NCBI RefSeq assembly: GCF_003711805.1
Contig: NZ_QXCP01000005.1
Span: 348,639 to 412,638 of the forward strand
DNA from: Brachybacterium sp. EE-P12
GTDB taxonomy: Bacteria > Actinomycetota > Actinomycetes > Actinomycetales > Dermabacteraceae
DNA: 64,000 bases
Reading direction: 5' to 3'
Position 1 is the stretch's first letter, and every line of letters begins with the position of its first letter. This document shows positions 11,930 to 21,818 of this stretch, piece after piece. Under the pieces are notes generated by a model that worked only from the letters and a program-made list of their open reading frames with translations, had not been told where the DNA came from and did not search any database. A program made the translations under genes and the position numbers.

Positions 11930-12718
11930 TCAATCTGAGGGGGTCACCCCGTCGATCTGCCGAGCAACGCGTTCGATGTCGACTCCCTTGTCGTAGACCG
12001 CCACAATGTGGCGCCGGCCAACGATGGGGACGCCCCCTTGCTTCAGGTCTAGAGCATCGGCGGTCATCTGTCGGAGCGCTTCGGTCTCCAAGGTCGAATC
12101 GGCCCTAACGATGAGTGTCAGATCTCCGCACTCCATTACAGACCCGTCCCCGCTGACATCATGGGGATTCGCGCAGTCTGTCCCGTCCGCCTCGTCATAT
12201 GCCTGCGCTGCTTGCTCAAGGGTGAAGGCCTCGTCGAGGCTCCGAACGGGGGTGGCCTCTGATTCCAGCATCTGCGCTCCGAGGTTTTCAGCGATCTCGG
12301 CGGTGCCCTCGCGGTCGCTCGCCGCAGGGTTGATCGACCAGTTGTCGCCGAGGATCATCGTCGATCCGATGCGATCGAGAGCCCTCATGGTCGTGGCTAC
12401 CGACGCTTTCGCGGACTCGGCGTCAAGGTAGAGCGCGAGCACCGTACCGGAGTCGGGGCACACCCCTGATCCCATCGCGGCGGTGACTCTGTTGATGTCC
12501 TCGAGAGGGCCTTCGCAGTCGCCGCCCGCGTCGACGAACGCTTCCTGCAACTCGGCAACGCTGGACACGGTGCCGAGGGGAGCTGGTGCGGTAGACACAA
12601 CGGGCGTCTCAGGAGCCTCGGGGTTGCTCTCGATCGCTGAGGAACACGCGGAGAATGCGGCGGCGGCGATGGCGGCAGACGCAATGATGCGCGCACGCCG
12701 CAAGAGACCCCAGTTCAT
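11930..12718 (-). CDS. lipoprotein at right end of the tRNA-Val element
   Basis: The 262-residue precursor has a signal peptide with lipobox AFSAC (Cys25). The mature region contains four further cysteines and a C-terminal segment (HIVAVYDKGVDIERVARQID) like actinobacterial lipoproteins of unknown role. The ATG at 12718 is chosen because it starts the signal peptide; the frame is open to 12835. It converges on the antirepressor terminator. Like the lipoprotein at 5652, it may be a lysogenic-conversion gene; this is inferred from position. Confidence 0.7.
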   Translation of the reverse strand: MNWGLLRRARIIASAAIAAAAFSACSSAIESNPEAPETPVVSTAPAPLGTVSSVAELQEAFVDAGGDCEGPLEDINRVTAAMGSGVCPDSGTVLALYLDAESAKASVATTMRALDRIGSTMILGDNWSINPAASDREGTAEIAENLGAQMLESEATPVRSLDEAFTLEQAAQAYDEADGTDCANPHDVSGDGSVMECGDLTLIVRADSTLETEALRQMTADALDLKQGGVPIVGRRHIVAVYDKGVDIERVARQIDGVTPSD

Positions 12719-13128
12719 GGCGGAAGGATAAGCGGAGTCGAGGCTTTCAGGGGCCGCCTCCAGGCTTCCTCCTGCTCTAATCACGTCCGGGCCGAGCATC
12801 CGTACTCGTTCGACACATCGGCCCGGCCTACGCACCCAAGCGCCCGCGCGGCGTCACAGCCCTTCCACCGCCACGACGGATGCCCATCTTTCCGGGCGCC
12901 GTCGCAATGACATCCTGGCCGCACCACGCCGCAGTCTCACCGCAGCTGCACGGGCCGGGGTCTGGGTGGACCCACCCATGAGGAGAGCGGATCAGCGTAG
13001 CGCTCATGGGCGCAGAGTCTGTAGGCCGGGCCTGACAGTCAGATCGAGCATTGTGCTCAAATTGTGCTCAAATCCTGGCCGAGGTCCCCCTGCACCGGCC
13101 TGTCGATGCAGGTCAGGGGCTTCTCTTC
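12719..13128. other. non-coding right end of the element
   Basis: No convincing gene is seen in these 410 bp. They hold the lipoprotein promoter region and the right integrase arm repeats. They also hold the TGA at 13113-13115 (minus strand) that would end the integrase in the circular form. Confidence 0.6.
13051..13071. repeat. integrase arm-type repeats, right arm
   Basis: Two exact tandem copies of TTGTGCTCAA (13051-13060 and 13062-13071), separated by one A. Order and orientation match the left arm at 4336-4356. Confidence 0.6.
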
Positions 13129-13149
13129 GGGTGGGTCGTGAGGGGCTCG
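13129..13149. repeat. att core, right copy (in tRNA-Val 3' end)
   Basis: Perfect 21-bp copy of 4218-4238. It covers the discriminator, acceptor 3' strand and part of the T arm of tRNA-Val plus three bases beyond. Confidence 0.88.
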
Positions 13150-13205
13150 AACCCCCGACCTTCTGGGTGTAAACCAGACGCTCTGACCAGCTGAGCTAAC
13201 GACCC
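13132..13205 (-). tRNA. tRNA-Val(UAC)
   Basis: The 74-nt cloverleaf on the minus strand has acceptor arms GGGTCGT/ACGACCC and the loop TTTACAC in an anticodon stem TCTGG/CCAGA, giving anticodon TAC. CCA is not encoded; CCC follows. It is the integration target of the element to its left. Confidence 0.95.
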
Positions 13206-13236
13206 GGACCGGGGTCTCCCCCGGCGTGCACGGCGG

Positions 13237-13656
13237 TCAGCTGGTGCGGCTGGCCAGGCGAGTGCCGGTCCAGTCGGTCGCCAGCGACAGCGTGCTCATC
13301 ACGCGCAGGCCGGCGATCTCGGCGCTCTCCTGCACGTCGCCCGGCATCACGTGACCGTCGCGGCCCGCCTTGGGGGTGAGCAGCCACACGGGCGCACCCG
13401 CCTCGATGTTGCGCAGCGTGTCCACGAGCGCATCGGTGAGATCACCGTCGTCCTCGCGCCACCACAGCACCACGGCGTCGACGATCTCCTGGGTGTCCTC
13501 GTCCTCCATCTCGTCCCCGATCAGGTCCTCGATCGCGTCGCGGAGGTCGTGGTCTACGTCGTCGTCGTAGCCGATCTCCTGCACGATCTGACCCGTGGTG
13601 AGGTTCAGCGCCTCGGCGATGGCGCTGGGCGTAGGGGCGTCGGCCGACGGTGACAA
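13237..13656 (-). CDS. DUF3052 family protein
   Basis: A 139-residue protein of the DUF3052 family, which in actinobacteria lies next to aceE (Rv2239c-Rv2241 in M. tuberculosis). Its function is undefined. The family marks are an acidic N-terminal half (YDDDVDHDLRDAIEDLIG, VDAVVLWWREDDGDL) and the segment PVWLLTPKAGRDGHV. The TTG start at 13656 is preferred because GAGGAG lies 7 bases upstream and it matches the family length. It is divergent from aceE. Confidence 0.82.
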   Translation of the reverse strand: MSPSADAPTPSAIAEALNLTTGQIVQEIGYDDDVDHDLRDAIEDLIGDEMEDEDTQEIVDAVVLWWREDDGDLTDALVDTLRNIEAGAPVWLLTPKAGRDGHVMPGDVQESAEIAGLRVMSTLSLATDWTGTRLASRTS

Positions 13657-13780
13657 GTAAGAACTCCTCGAGACGTGGTGTCAGTGCTGATGCAGCGGGC
13701 TCGACGACCCCGAGGGATCGCGAACGCAGGTGCTGCGCGCGCCGAGTCTATGCCACGGGCCACCGGTGTGCATTCCGGAC

Positions 13781-13798
13781 GCAGGACCTCGGTCCTGC
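13781..13798. promoter_or_regulatory. inverted repeat in the DUF3052-aceE intergenic region
   Basis: An 8-bp perfect palindrome with a 2-base centre (GCAGGACC/GGTCCTGC) in the 308-bp divergent gap. It could be an operator for aceE or DUF3052. No other feature is seen in this gap. Confidence 0.35.
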
Positions 13799-13964
13799 GC
13801 CCGGCGCGGATGTCCCGAGAGTCACAGATGAGGAGGGAGCGTGAAGGTACTCGGGGCCTCGGGCGACGGTAGTCTGGACGGCACCGAGGCCATAGGAGCC
13901 GGGCCCACCGGCGTTCCTCAGCTCCCACGGCCGGTCCATCGACTCCGGTAGAGAGAAGGACAGT

Positions 13965-16712
13965 GTGACTTCGCACGAGACCCCTCGTCCCATCGGCATC
14001 AACCTGCCGAGCCATGCGCAGGATCCCGACCCGGAGGAGACCCGGGAGTGGCTCGACTCGTTCGACGGGCTCGTCGAGCACCGCGGCGCCGATCGGGCCT
14101 CCGAGGTCATGCAGAGCCTCATCCAGCATGCCCGCGACGAGGACCTGCACCTCCCGGACTCGCTGACCACGGACTACGTGAACACGATCTCCGAGGAGAA
14201 CCAGCCGGAGTACCCCGGTGACGTGGAGCTCGAGAAGGAGCTGCGCAACATCAACCGCTGGAACGCGGCGATGGTCGTCCATCGCGCCCAGCGCCCCGGC
14301 GTCTCCGTCGGCGGCCACCTCTCCTCCTACGCATCGATCGCGACGATGTACGAGGTCGGGTTCAATCACTTCTTCCGCGGCCGGAACCACCCCGGCGGCG
14401 GCGACCACGTGTTCTTCCAGGGCCACGCCTCCCCCGGCATCTACGCCCGCGCCTTCGCGATGGGTCGCCTGTCCCAGGAGGATCTCGACGGCTTCCGCCA
14501 GGAGTTCTCCAGCGAGCACGGGATGCCCTCCTACCCGCATCCGCGTGCGATGCAGGACTTCTGGGAGTTCCCGACGGTCTCCATGGGCATCGGCCCGGTC
14601 AACGCGATCGAGCAGGCCTCCTTCGACCGCTATCTCCACAACCGGGGCCTGAAGGACACCAGCGAGCAGCACACCTGGGCGTTCCTCGGCGACGGCGAGA
14701 TGGACGAGGTCGAGTCCCGCGGCGCGCTGCACATCGCCGCGAAGGAGCACCTGGACAACCTCACCTTCGTCGTCAACTGCAACCTGCAGCGCCTGGACGG
14801 TCCCGTCCGCGGCAACGGCAAGATCATCCAGGAGCTGGAGAGCCAGTTCCGCGGCGCCGGCTGGAACGTCATCAAGGTGATCTGGGGGTCCGGCTGGGAC
14901 CCGCTGCTGAAGAAGTCCACCGACGGCGCGCTCATCGATCTGATGAACGCGACCCCGGACGGCGACTACCAGACCTACCGGGCCGAGGACGGCGCGTTCA
15001 TCCGCGACAACTTCTTCGGCCGCGACCCGCGCACCAAGGCGCTCGTCGAGGACCTCTCCGACGACGACATCTGGTGGAAGCTCAACCGCGGCGGCCACGA
15101 CGCGAAGAAGATCTACGCCGCCTTCCAGCAGGCCGCGACGCTGAAGAACGGCAAGCCGACCGTCATCCTCGCCCACACCATCAAGGGCTACCGCCTGGGC
15201 TCGAACTTCGCCGGCCGCAACGCGACCCACCAGATGAAGAAGTTCACGCTGGCGGACCTCAAGGCGCTGCGCGACACCCTGCGCATCCCGGTCACCGACG
15301 AGCAGCTCGAGTCCGGCAGCGTCTACGACGCCCCGTTCTATCTACCGGAGGACGACTCCCCGGTCATGCAGTACCTCAAGGAGCACCGCAGCGCCCTCGG
15401 GGGCCCGGTCCCCTCCCGCAGCACCGAGCACAAGGCGCTCGAACTGCCGGGCGACAAGGCCTACGAGGTCGTCAGGCGTGGCTCCGGCAAGCAGGAGATC
15501 GCCTCGACGATGGCGCTGGTGCGCCTGCTCAAGGACCTCATGCGGGACAAGGAGACCGGCAAGCGCTGGGTCCCGATCGTCCCCGACGAGGCCCGCACCT
15601 TCGGCATGGACTCGCTGTTCCCGACGGCGAAGATCTACAACCCCGACGGGCAGAACTACCTCTCGGTGGACCGTGACCTGCTGCTGGCCTACAAGGAGTC
15701 GACCTCCGGCCAGATCAAGCACATGGGCATCAACGAGATCTCCTCGACCGCGGCGTTCACCGCGGCGGGCACCTCGTACGCCACGCACGACTACCCGATG
15801 ATCCCGTTCTACATCTTCTACTCGATGTTCGGGTTCCAGCGCACCGGCGACTTCTTCTGGGCCGCCGGGGACCAGATGGCCAAGGGCTTCGTCATCGGCG
15901 CGACAGCCGGCAAGACGACCCTCGCCGGCGAGGGCCTCCAGCACATGGACGGGCACTCCCCGATCCTCGCCAGTACCAACCCGGGTGCGGTCGTCTACGA
16001 CCCGACCTACGGCTACGAGCTGGGCCACATCATCCGCGACGGCCTGCAGCGCATGTACGGCGAGGACGACCGCCTGCAGGAGGTCTTCTACTACATCACC
16101 GTCTACAACGAGCCGATGGTGCAGCCGGCCGAGCCGGAGGACCTGGACGTCGAGGGGCTGCTGAAGGGCATGTACCTCAACGAGCCCGCCCCCGAGGGCG
16201 ACGGCCCCATCGCGCAGCTGCTCGCCTCCGGCGTGGGCGTCCCGTGGGCGAAGCACGCCCGCGACCTGCTCCTCGAGGACTGGGGCGTGCGCGCGAACGT
16301 GTGGTCGGTGACCTCGTGGACGGAGCTGCGCAAGGAGGCCCAGGAGGCGGAGAAGCACAATCTCCTGCACCCTGAGGATCAGCGCACCCCGTGGCTGTCG
16401 CAGCGCCTCGAGGGCGTCGAGGGACCGTTCGTGGCCACCTCGGACTACGACTTCATGGTGCCGGACATGATCCGCGAGTGGATCCCGGGCCGCTACGGCG
16501 TGCTCGGCGCCGACGGCTGGGGCTTCTCGGACACCCGTCCGGCGGCCCGCCGCCACCTGAAGATCGACGCGCACTCGATGGTCGTCAAGACCCTCCAGCT
16601 GCTCGCCAAGGACGGCACGGTCGACCCGTCGGTCGTCCGGCAGGCGATCGACAAGTACGACCTGACGAACGTGAACGCCGGCGAGTCCGGTTCGTTCGGC
16701 GGCGAGTCCTGA
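13965..16712 (+). CDS. aceE: pyruvate dehydrogenase E1 component, homodimeric type
   Basis: The 915-residue, thiamine-diphosphate-dependent subunit decarboxylates pyruvate and transfers the acetyl group to E2 lipoyl. The AceE length and the ThDP motif, starting [12 protein letters not shown] and ending near [11 protein letters not shown] (about residues 242-275), identify the single-chain E1 form used by Actinobacteria. Substrate-site residues appear in [13 protein letters not shown] and [10 protein letters not shown]. The GTG start at 13965 follows AGAAGGA. It heads a rightward run with the fatty-acid genes, so acetyl-CoA supply and its use in synthesis are adjacent. Confidence 0.96.
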   Translation: MTSHETPRPIGINLPSHAQDPDPEETREWLDSFDGLVEHRGADRASEVMQSLIQHARDEDLHLPDSLTTDYVNTISEENQPEYPGDVELEKELRNINRWNAAMVVHRAQRPGVSVGGHLSSYASIATMYEVGFNHFFRGRNHPGGGDHVFFQGHASPGIYARAFAMGRLSQEDLDGFRQEFSSEHGMPSYPHPRAMQDFWEFPTVSMGIGPVNAIEQASFDRYLHNRGLKDTSEQHTWAFLGDGEMDEVESRGALHIAAKEHLDNLTFVVNCNLQRLDGPVRGNGKIIQELESQFRGAGWNVIKVIWGSGWDPLLKKSTDGALIDLMNATPDGDYQTYRAEDGAFIRDNFFGRDPRTKALVEDLSDDDIWWKLNRGGHDAKKIYAAFQQAATLKNGKPTVILAHTIKGYRLGSNFAGRNATHQMKKFTLADLKALRDTLRIPVTDEQLESGSVYDAPFYLPEDDSPVMQYLKEHRSALGGPVPSRSTEHKALELPGDKAYEVVRRGSGKQEIASTMALVRLLKDLMRDKETGKRWVPIVPDEARTFGMDSLFPTAKIYNPDGQNYLSVDRDLLLAYKESTSGQIKHMGINEISSTAAFTAAGTSYATHDYPMIPFYIFYSMFGFQRTGDFFWAAGDQMAKGFVIGATAGKTTLAGEGLQHMDGHSPILASTNPGAVVYDPTYGYELGHIIRDGLQRMYGEDDRLQEVFYYITVYNEPMVQPAEPEDLDVEGLLKGMYLNEPAPEGDGPIAQLLASGVGVPWAKHARDLLLEDWGVRANVWSVTSWTELRKEAQEAEKHNLLHPEDQRTPWLSQRLEGVEGPFVATSDYDFMVPDMIREWIPGRYGVLGADGWGFSDTRPAARRHLKIDAHSMVVKTLQLLAKDGTVDPSVVRQAIDKYDLTNVNAGESGSFGGES

Positions 16713-16829
16713 TCATCCCGTCGGGCCGCTCCTCCGTGGGAGGGGCGGCCCGACGGCCGCTCTCCCCTTCCTCACCGGCCCGTCTCGACCTCCGAGCGGG
16801 CCGTCACCGTCTCTCCCCTGGAGGTTCCT

Positions 16830-17777
16830 GTGCTCGCGATCGTCTGCCCCGGCCAAGGGGCGCAGAAGCCCGGTTTCCTGACCCCGTGGCGTGAGCTGCC
16901 CGGTGTCGACGAGCTGCTGGGCTCGCTCTCCGAGCCGGCCGGCATCGACCTGCTGCGCCACGGCACCGAGTCCGACGCGGACACGATCCGCGACACCGCG
17001 GTCGCGCAGCCGCTGCTGGTCGCCGCCGGGATCGTGGCCGCCGCGCAGCTGCATGCCGAGGCCGATCTCCCCTCCGTCGACGTGCTCGCCGGTCACAGCG
17101 TCGGCGAGCTGACGGCCGCCGCGCTCGGCGGCGTCCTCTCCGACGAGGACGCGATGCGCCTGGTCGCGGTGCGCTCGCGCGCCATGGCGACCGCCGCCGC
17201 GGCCGAGCCCACCTCGATGGCAGCGGTCGTCGGCGGGACCCGCGAGGACGTCCTCGCCGCCATCGAGCGCCACGGCCTGCACCCCGCGAACATCAACTCC
17301 GCCGCACAGGTCGTCGCGGCCGGCTCCTCCGAGCAGATCGCGGCGCTCGCCGAGGACGGGCCCGCGAAGGCGCGAGTCATCCCGCTGCAGGTCGCCGGGG
17401 CCTTCCACACCCCGTACATGGCCTCGGCCCGAGAGGACCTCGCCGCCTTCGCCCCGTCCCTGAGCCCCGCCGACCCCTCGGTCCCGCTGGTCTCCAACGC
17501 CGGCGGAGAGGTCGTCACCACCGGCGCCCGCTATCTCGACCTCGTCGTCACCCAGGTCGCCTCCCCCGTGGACTGGCAGGCCTGCATGGCCACCTTCCGC
17601 GAGCGCGGAGTCACCGGCCTGCTCGAGGTCGCCCCGGCCGGGACCCTCACGGGCCTGGCCAAGCGCGAGCTGAAGGGCATCGCGCTCGCGAACCTCAACA
17701 CGCCCGATGACCTCGAGGCTGCCCGCGCCCTGTTGCGCGAGCACGCCGGTCTCGCCCCGGCCGACGAGGAGGCCTGA
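16830..17777 (+). CDS. fabD: malonyl-CoA:ACP transacylase
   Basis: A 315-residue transferase that loads malonyl groups onto acyl carrier protein. It has the family N-terminus (IVCPGQGAQKPG), the nucleophile elbow GHSVGEL (Ser about residue 90) and the catalytic histidine in GAFHTPYM. The GTG start at 16830 is preceded by GGAGG. FabH begins one base after its stop, so the two are cotranslated. Cluster order fabD-fabH-acpP-fabF is typical for Actinobacteria. Confidence 0.95.
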   Translation: MLAIVCPGQGAQKPGFLTPWRELPGVDELLGSLSEPAGIDLLRHGTESDADTIRDTAVAQPLLVAAGIVAAAQLHAEADLPSVDVLAGHSVGELTAAALGGVLSDEDAMRLVAVRSRAMATAAAAEPTSMAAVVGGTREDVLAAIERHGLHPANINSAAQVVAAGSSEQIAALAEDGPAKARVIPLQVAGAFHTPYMASAREDLAAFAPSLSPADPSVPLVSNAGGEVVTTGARYLDLVVTQVASPVDWQACMATFRERGVTGLLEVAPAGTLTGLAKRELKGIALANLNTPDDLEAARALLREHAGLAPADEEA

Positions 17778-17778
17778 G

Positions 17779-18780
17779 ATGGCTCCGACCCTCTCCGCCC
17801 CGGCCGCCGTCCCCGGCTCGCAGGTCCTCGCCTACGGCGCCGCGCGGGGCGACCTCGTCGTGCCCAACGACGATCTCGTCGGCCCGATCGACTCCTCGGA
17901 CGAGTGGATCCGCCAGCGCACCGGCATCGTCACCCGCACCCGCGCGAGCGCCGACGTGGGCGTGGAGGACCTCTCGCTCGCCGCGGCGAAGGAGGCGATC
18001 GAGCGCTCCGGCATCGACCTGGAGACCCTCGACGCGATCATCGTCTCGACGATCTCCTTCCCGTACCCCACCCCGTCGCTCGCGACGCTGCTGGCCGGCG
18101 AGCTGGGACGACCCGACGTCATCGCCTATGACATCTCCGCCGCGTGCGCCGGCTTCGCCTACGGCATCGGCCAGGCCGACGCCCTGATCCGCGCCGGCAG
18201 CGCACGGAACGTGCTCGTGATCGGCGCGGAGAAGCTCTCCGACTTCGTCTCCCCCACCGACCGCTCGATCTCCTTCCTGCTCGGGGACGGAGCGGGCGCC
18301 GCGGTCGTCGGCCCGAGCGAGACCCCGAAGATCGGCCCGACGGTCTGGGGCAGCGACGGCGACAACTGGAGCACGATCCGCATGACCGGCTCCTCCCTCG
18401 ACTTCCGCGACGGGAAGGCCGAGTGGCCGACCCTCGAGCAGGACGGCCGCACCGTGTTCCGCTGGGCCGTGTGGCACACCGCGAAGAAGATCCGCGAGAT
18501 GCTCGAGCGCTCCGGCATCGGCATCGAGGACGTCGACGTGTTCGTGCCGCACCAGGCGAACATGCGCATCATCGACGAGCTCGCCAAGCAGCTCAAGCTG
18601 CCCGAGGACGTCGTCGTCGGGCGCGACATCGCCGAGACGGGCAACACCTCCGCCGCCTCGATCCCGCTCGCGACCCATCGCCTGCTCGCCGAGGGTGCCG
18701 CCGAGAGCGGGGACGTGCTGGTGCAGTTCGGCTTCGGCGCGGGGCTCGCCTATGCGGGCCAGGTGCTGATCCTGCCCTGA
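17779..18780 (+). CDS. fabH: beta-ketoacyl-ACP synthase III
   Basis: The 333-residue condensing enzyme starts fatty-acid chains from an acyl-CoA and malonyl-ACP. The Cys-His-Asn triad is visible: SAACAGF (about residue 123), PHQANMR (about 258) and GNTSAAS (about 288). The ATG at 17779 immediately follows the fabD stop; an in-frame ATG at 17707 would lie inside fabD. In branched-chain actinobacteria this enzyme sets primer specificity, but the preference cannot be read from the sequence. Confidence 0.96.
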   Translation: MAPTLSAPAAVPGSQVLAYGAARGDLVVPNDDLVGPIDSSDEWIRQRTGIVTRTRASADVGVEDLSLAAAKEAIERSGIDLETLDAIIVSTISFPYPTPSLATLLAGELGRPDVIAYDISAACAGFAYGIGQADALIRAGSARNVLVIGAEKLSDFVSPTDRSISFLLGDGAGAAVVGPSETPKIGPTVWGSDGDNWSTIRMTGSSLDFRDGKAEWPTLEQDGRTVFRWAVWHTAKKIREMLERSGIGIEDVDVFVPHQANMRIIDELAKQLKLPEDVVVGRDIAETGNTSAASIPLATHRLLAEGAAESGDVLVQFGFGAGLAYAGQVLILP

Positions 18781-18916
18781 GCCGGCGACGCCGCCCGGCG
18801 AGGACTGTCACCCGCATCACGACCGCGAAGTAACATCGTTCGGCCTGCCCGGATCCGCCCAGCGTCCCGGGTAGTCTGTGACCGCCACATAATCCGATCA
18901 TCCCTAAGGAGCACCC

Positions 18917-19165
18917 ATGGCACACACCGAGAACGAGATCCTCGAGGGCCTCGCCGAGATCGTCAACGAGGAGACCGGTGTCGCCACCGAGGACGTGAAG
19001 CTCGAGAAGTCCTTCACCGACGACCTCGACATCGACTCCATCTCGATGATGACCATCGTCGTCAACGCCGAGGAGAAGTTCGACGTGCGCATCCCCGACG
19101 AAGAGGTCAAGAACCTCGCGACCGTCGGCGACGCCGTCAAGTACATCGAGGGTGCCCAGAACTGA
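18917..19165 (+). CDS. acpP: acyl carrier protein
   Basis: An acidic 82-residue ACP. The phosphopantetheine serine is Ser41 in DLDIDSISMM; Ile in place of the common Leu after Ser (DSI instead of DSL) is a mild variant. AAGGAG precedes the ATG. The 136-bp gap before it suggests its own promoter, which fits the high ACP demand. Confidence 0.95.
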   Translation: MAHTENEILEGLAEIVNEETGVATEDVKLEKSFTDDLDIDSISMMTIVVNAEEKFDVRIPDEEVKNLATVGDAVKYIEGAQN

Positions 19166-19237
19166 GCCCCGCCTGACGCCCGGGACGCTCCCGTCCCGGG
19201 CGTCGCCGTTCCCCGTCTGCCCGACCCGGAGGTCCGC

Positions 19238-20479
19238 ATGTCCGCTTCCCGCTCCCGAGTCGCCGTCACCGGCCTCGGCACCGTCAACCCGCTGGGCGCG
19301 GACGTCGCGTCCACCTGGGAGGCGGCCCTGGCCGGGACCTCCACGGCCCGCACCCTCGACAACGACTGGAAGGAGTCCTACGGGCTCTCCGTCGACTTCG
19401 CCTGCCGGCTCGTCCCCGGTGCGCTGGACTCGCTGAGCCGGCCCGAGGCGAAGAAGCTCGATCCCTCCGGGCAGTACGCGATGGTCGCCGCCCGTGAGGC
19501 GTGGGCCGACGCGGGCAGCCCCGACGTCGATCCGACCCGGCTCGGCGTCGTGGTCGGCTCCGGCATCGGCGGGATCTGGACCACGCTGGACCAGTGGGAC
19601 GTGGTGCGCGAGCGCGGCGCCCGACGGGTCAACCCCTTCACCGTGCCGATGCTGATGGCGAACTCCTCGGCAGCGAACATCTCGATGGAGCTGGGCGCCC
19701 GTGCCGGCGCGCACACCCCCGTCTCCGCCTGCGCCTCCGGCTCCGAGGCCGTGGCTCTGGGCATGGGCATGATCCGCGACGGCCGCGCCGACGTGGTCGT
19801 CGTCGGCGGCACCGAGGCGTCGATCCACCCGATGACCATCGCGGCCTTCGCGAACATCCGGGCCCTGTCCACGCGGGTCGACGATCCCGAGCACGCCTCG
19901 CGACCCTACGACGTGGACCGCGACGGCTTCGTGCTCGGCGAGGGCGCGGCGATCCTGGTGCTGGAGAGCGAAGAGCACGCGAAGGCACGCGGCGCCCGCG
20001 TCTACGCCTACGCCGCCGGTCGCGGCATGGCCTCCGACGCCCACCACATCTCGGCCCCGAACCCCGAGGGGCAGGCCGCCGCGGTGCGCGAGGCGGTCGA
20101 GGACGCCGGCATCGCCGCGCAGGACCTCAAGCACCTCAACGCCCATGGCACCTCGACCCCGCTGGGCGACATCGGCGAGCTGCGCGCGGTCGCCGACGCC
20201 CTGGACGGCGAGACCGACCAGATCGTCGTGACCTCGACGAAGTCGATGACCGGGCACCTGCTCGGCGGCGCCGGCGCACTCGAGACCGTGTTCTCGGTGC
20301 TCGCCGCGCACCACCGCACCGTCCCGCCCACGATCAACATCGAGAACCTCGACCCCGAGACGCCGATGGCGATCGCGAACGGCGCTCCGGCGCAGCTCCC
20401 CGACGGCGACGTCGCCGTGCTGAACAACGCCTTCGGCTTCGGCGGCCACGACATCGCCCTGGTGGTCGCCTCGGCCTGA
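19238..20479 (+). CDS. fabF: beta-ketoacyl-ACP synthase II
   Basis: The 413-residue elongation enzyme condenses acyl-ACP with malonyl-ACP. Active-site residues are Cys165 (VSACASGS), His in NAHGTSTPLGD and His in KSMTGHLLGGAG. It is the last gene of the fatty-acid cluster. A 20-bp tandem repeat and a long hairpin follow it. Confidence 0.96.
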   Translation: MSASRSRVAVTGLGTVNPLGADVASTWEAALAGTSTARTLDNDWKESYGLSVDFACRLVPGALDSLSRPEAKKLDPSGQYAMVAAREAWADAGSPDVDPTRLGVVVGSGIGGIWTTLDQWDVVRERGARRVNPFTVPMLMANSSAANISMELGARAGAHTPVSACASGSEAVALGMGMIRDGRADVVVVGGTEASIHPMTIAAFANIRALSTRVDDPEHASRPYDVDRDGFVLGEGAAILVLESEEHAKARGARVYAYAAGRGMASDAHHISAPNPEGQAAAVREAVEDAGIAAQDLKHLNAHGTSTPLGDIGELRAVADALDGETDQIVVTSTKSMTGHLLGGAGALETVFSVLAAHHRTVPPTINIENLDPETPMAIANGAPAQLPDGDVAVLNNAFGFGGHDIALVVASA

Positions 20480-20520
20480 TCCGCAGCGGCCAGCAGCTGC
20501 CGCGGCCGGCCTGCCGCAGG

Positions 20521-20600
20521 CCCGCAGCCGGCCCTGCGGCCCCGCAGCCGGCCCCGCGGCCCTGCGGCCGGCCCCGCGGCCCCGCAGCCGGCCCCGCGGC
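20521..20600. repeat. 20-bp tandem repeat, four units
   Basis: Four consecutive 20-bp units (20521, 20541, 20561, 20581), each containing GCCGGCCC and differing by one to three bases. A degenerate partial unit precedes them. All are more than 90% G+C and lie in the fabF-DUF3145 convergent gap. Confidence 0.85.
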
Positions 20601-20604
20601 CGAG

Positions 20605-20657
20605 AATGCTTCAATCCCACCCGCTTCTGCCCGAGAAGCGGTTGGGATCGAAGCATT
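20605..20657. terminator. long hairpin between convergent genes
   Basis: A 24-bp inverted repeat (20605-20628 with 20634-20657) with two mismatches and a short loop. It is less GC-rich than its surroundings and sits between fabF and the convergent DUF3145 gene, so it can serve as a bidirectional terminator. Confidence 0.7.
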
Positions 20658-20745
20658 TCCCGACCCGGAGCGCAGCAGGACCCGGAGGGCAGCAGAAACC
20701 GGCGTGCGAAAGACCCGGTGAGCGTGAGGAGCGGTCTGGCCTGAC

Positions 20746-21237
20746 TCAGCTCACGCGGTGGAGCCAGCGCATCGGGACGCCCTCGCCGGCGTGGCGGTAG
20801 ATCTCCAGCTCCTCGTCCCAGGGCTCCCCGAGCGCGATGCCGAGCTCGCGGGGCAGCGCGAGGGGGTCCTGGCCCGCCCGCTCCATGCAGCCGCGCACGT
20901 GATCCTCGGTGAGCACGATGTTCCCGGCGTGATCGGTCGCGGCGTGGTGGATGCCGAGCTCGGGCGTGCAGCTCCAGCGGGCTCCGTCGACGGCGGCGGT
21001 CGCCTCCTGCGTCACCTCGAAGCGCACCTCGTGCATGCCGCGCAGGGCGCTGACCAGTCGCGCGCCGGTGTCCTCACGGCCGCGCCAGGTCATCTCGGCG
21101 CGCTGGAGTCCGCGGCCGACGGGCTGGTCCTCCCAGCGAATGCGCGCGGGCATGCCGAGGACCCCGCTGGCGGCCCATTCGATATGGGGCGTGAGGGCGC
21201 GCGGGGCGGAGTGGATGTACAGAACGCCCTGGGTCAT
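20746..21237 (-). CDS. DUF3145 family protein
   Basis: A 163-residue protein of the actinobacterial DUF3145 family, function unknown. The N-terminus MTQGVLYIHSAPRALTPHIEWA and the region around FEVTQEATAAVDG match the family pattern. The ATG at 21237 gives the family length; upstream open frame to 21855 is non-coding overlap with def. It converges on fabF. Confidence 0.85.
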   Translation of the reverse strand: MTQGVLYIHSAPRALTPHIEWAASGVLGMPARIRWEDQPVGRGLQRAEMTWRGREDTGARLVSALRGMHEVRFEVTQEATAAVDGARWSCTPELGIHHAATDHAGNIVLTEDHVRGCMERAGQDPLALPRELGIALGEPWDEELEIYRHAGEGVPMRWLHRVS

Positions 21238-21326
21238 CTCGTTCCTTCCGGTGTCCGATGCGTCTTCCCCAACGAATCGAAACCATGGACGGAACCGATG
21301 GCAGCGCGTGCCTGTCCGTGACGAGC

Positions 21327-21818
21327 TTAGAGGGTCTCCCTGATCTGGCGCAACGCACGCTTCTTCACCGAGCGCTCGAGCCCGTCGATGTAGAGCTCCC
21401 CGTCGAGATGACCGACCTCGTGCTGGATGAGGCGGGCGATGATCCCCTCGCCGGCGAACTCGATCTCCTCGCCCTCGAGGTTCGTGCCCACGCAGCGGGC
21501 GTAGGCGGAGCGGGTGCGCGGGAAGAAGAGCCCCGGCACGGAGAGGCAGCCCTCGTCGTCGTGCTGGAGCTCCTCGGAGAGCTCGACGATGACGGGGTTG
21601 AGGATGTAGCCGAGCTCGCCGGTCTCCACGAGATGCCAGGAGAAGGCGCGCAGGCTCACGCCGATCTGGTTCGCGGCGAGGCCCGCGCGGGCGTCGTCGT
21701 CGACGGTCTCCAGCAGGTCGCGCACCAGGCTGCGCGTACCGTCGGTGATCGTGCGGATCGGGTCGCAGGGGGTGCGCAGCACCGGATCGCCGACGACGCG
21801 GATGGGACGGATGGTCAT
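21327..21818 (-). CDS. def: peptide deformylase
   Basis: The 163-residue metalloenzyme removes formyl from the N-terminal methionine of new proteins. All three motifs are present: GLAANQIG (motif I), EGCLSVPG (motif II, metal Cys) and QHEVGHLDG (motif III, two metal His and the catalytic Glu). Its ATG overlaps the stop of the OsmC-like gene (ATGA), so translation is coupled. Confidence 0.95.
   Translation of the reverse strand: MTIRPIRVVGDPVLRTPCDPIRTITDGTRSLVRDLLETVDDDARAGLAANQIGVSLRAFSWHLVETGELGYILNPVIVELSEELQHDDEGCLSVPGLFFPRTRSAYARCVGTNLEGEEIEFAGEGIIARLIQHEVGHLDGELYIDGLERSVKKRALRQIRETL

Noticed and set aside
13605..15230. 541-codon minus-strand frame over aceE
   Set aside because: It is the antisense shadow of aceE. 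Long open frames are common opposite GC-rich genes and it has no domain.
15342..16574. 410-codon minus-strand frame within aceE
   Set aside because: Shadow of aceE with biased composition and no ribosome site.
20521..20600. CRISPR array in the 20-bp repeats
   Set aside because: Units are directly adjacent with no unique spacers, and there are no cas genes.
18593..20656. 687-codon minus-strand frame over fabH-acpP-fabF
   Set aside because: Antisense to three certain genes, low-complexity Gly/Arg/Val sequence.
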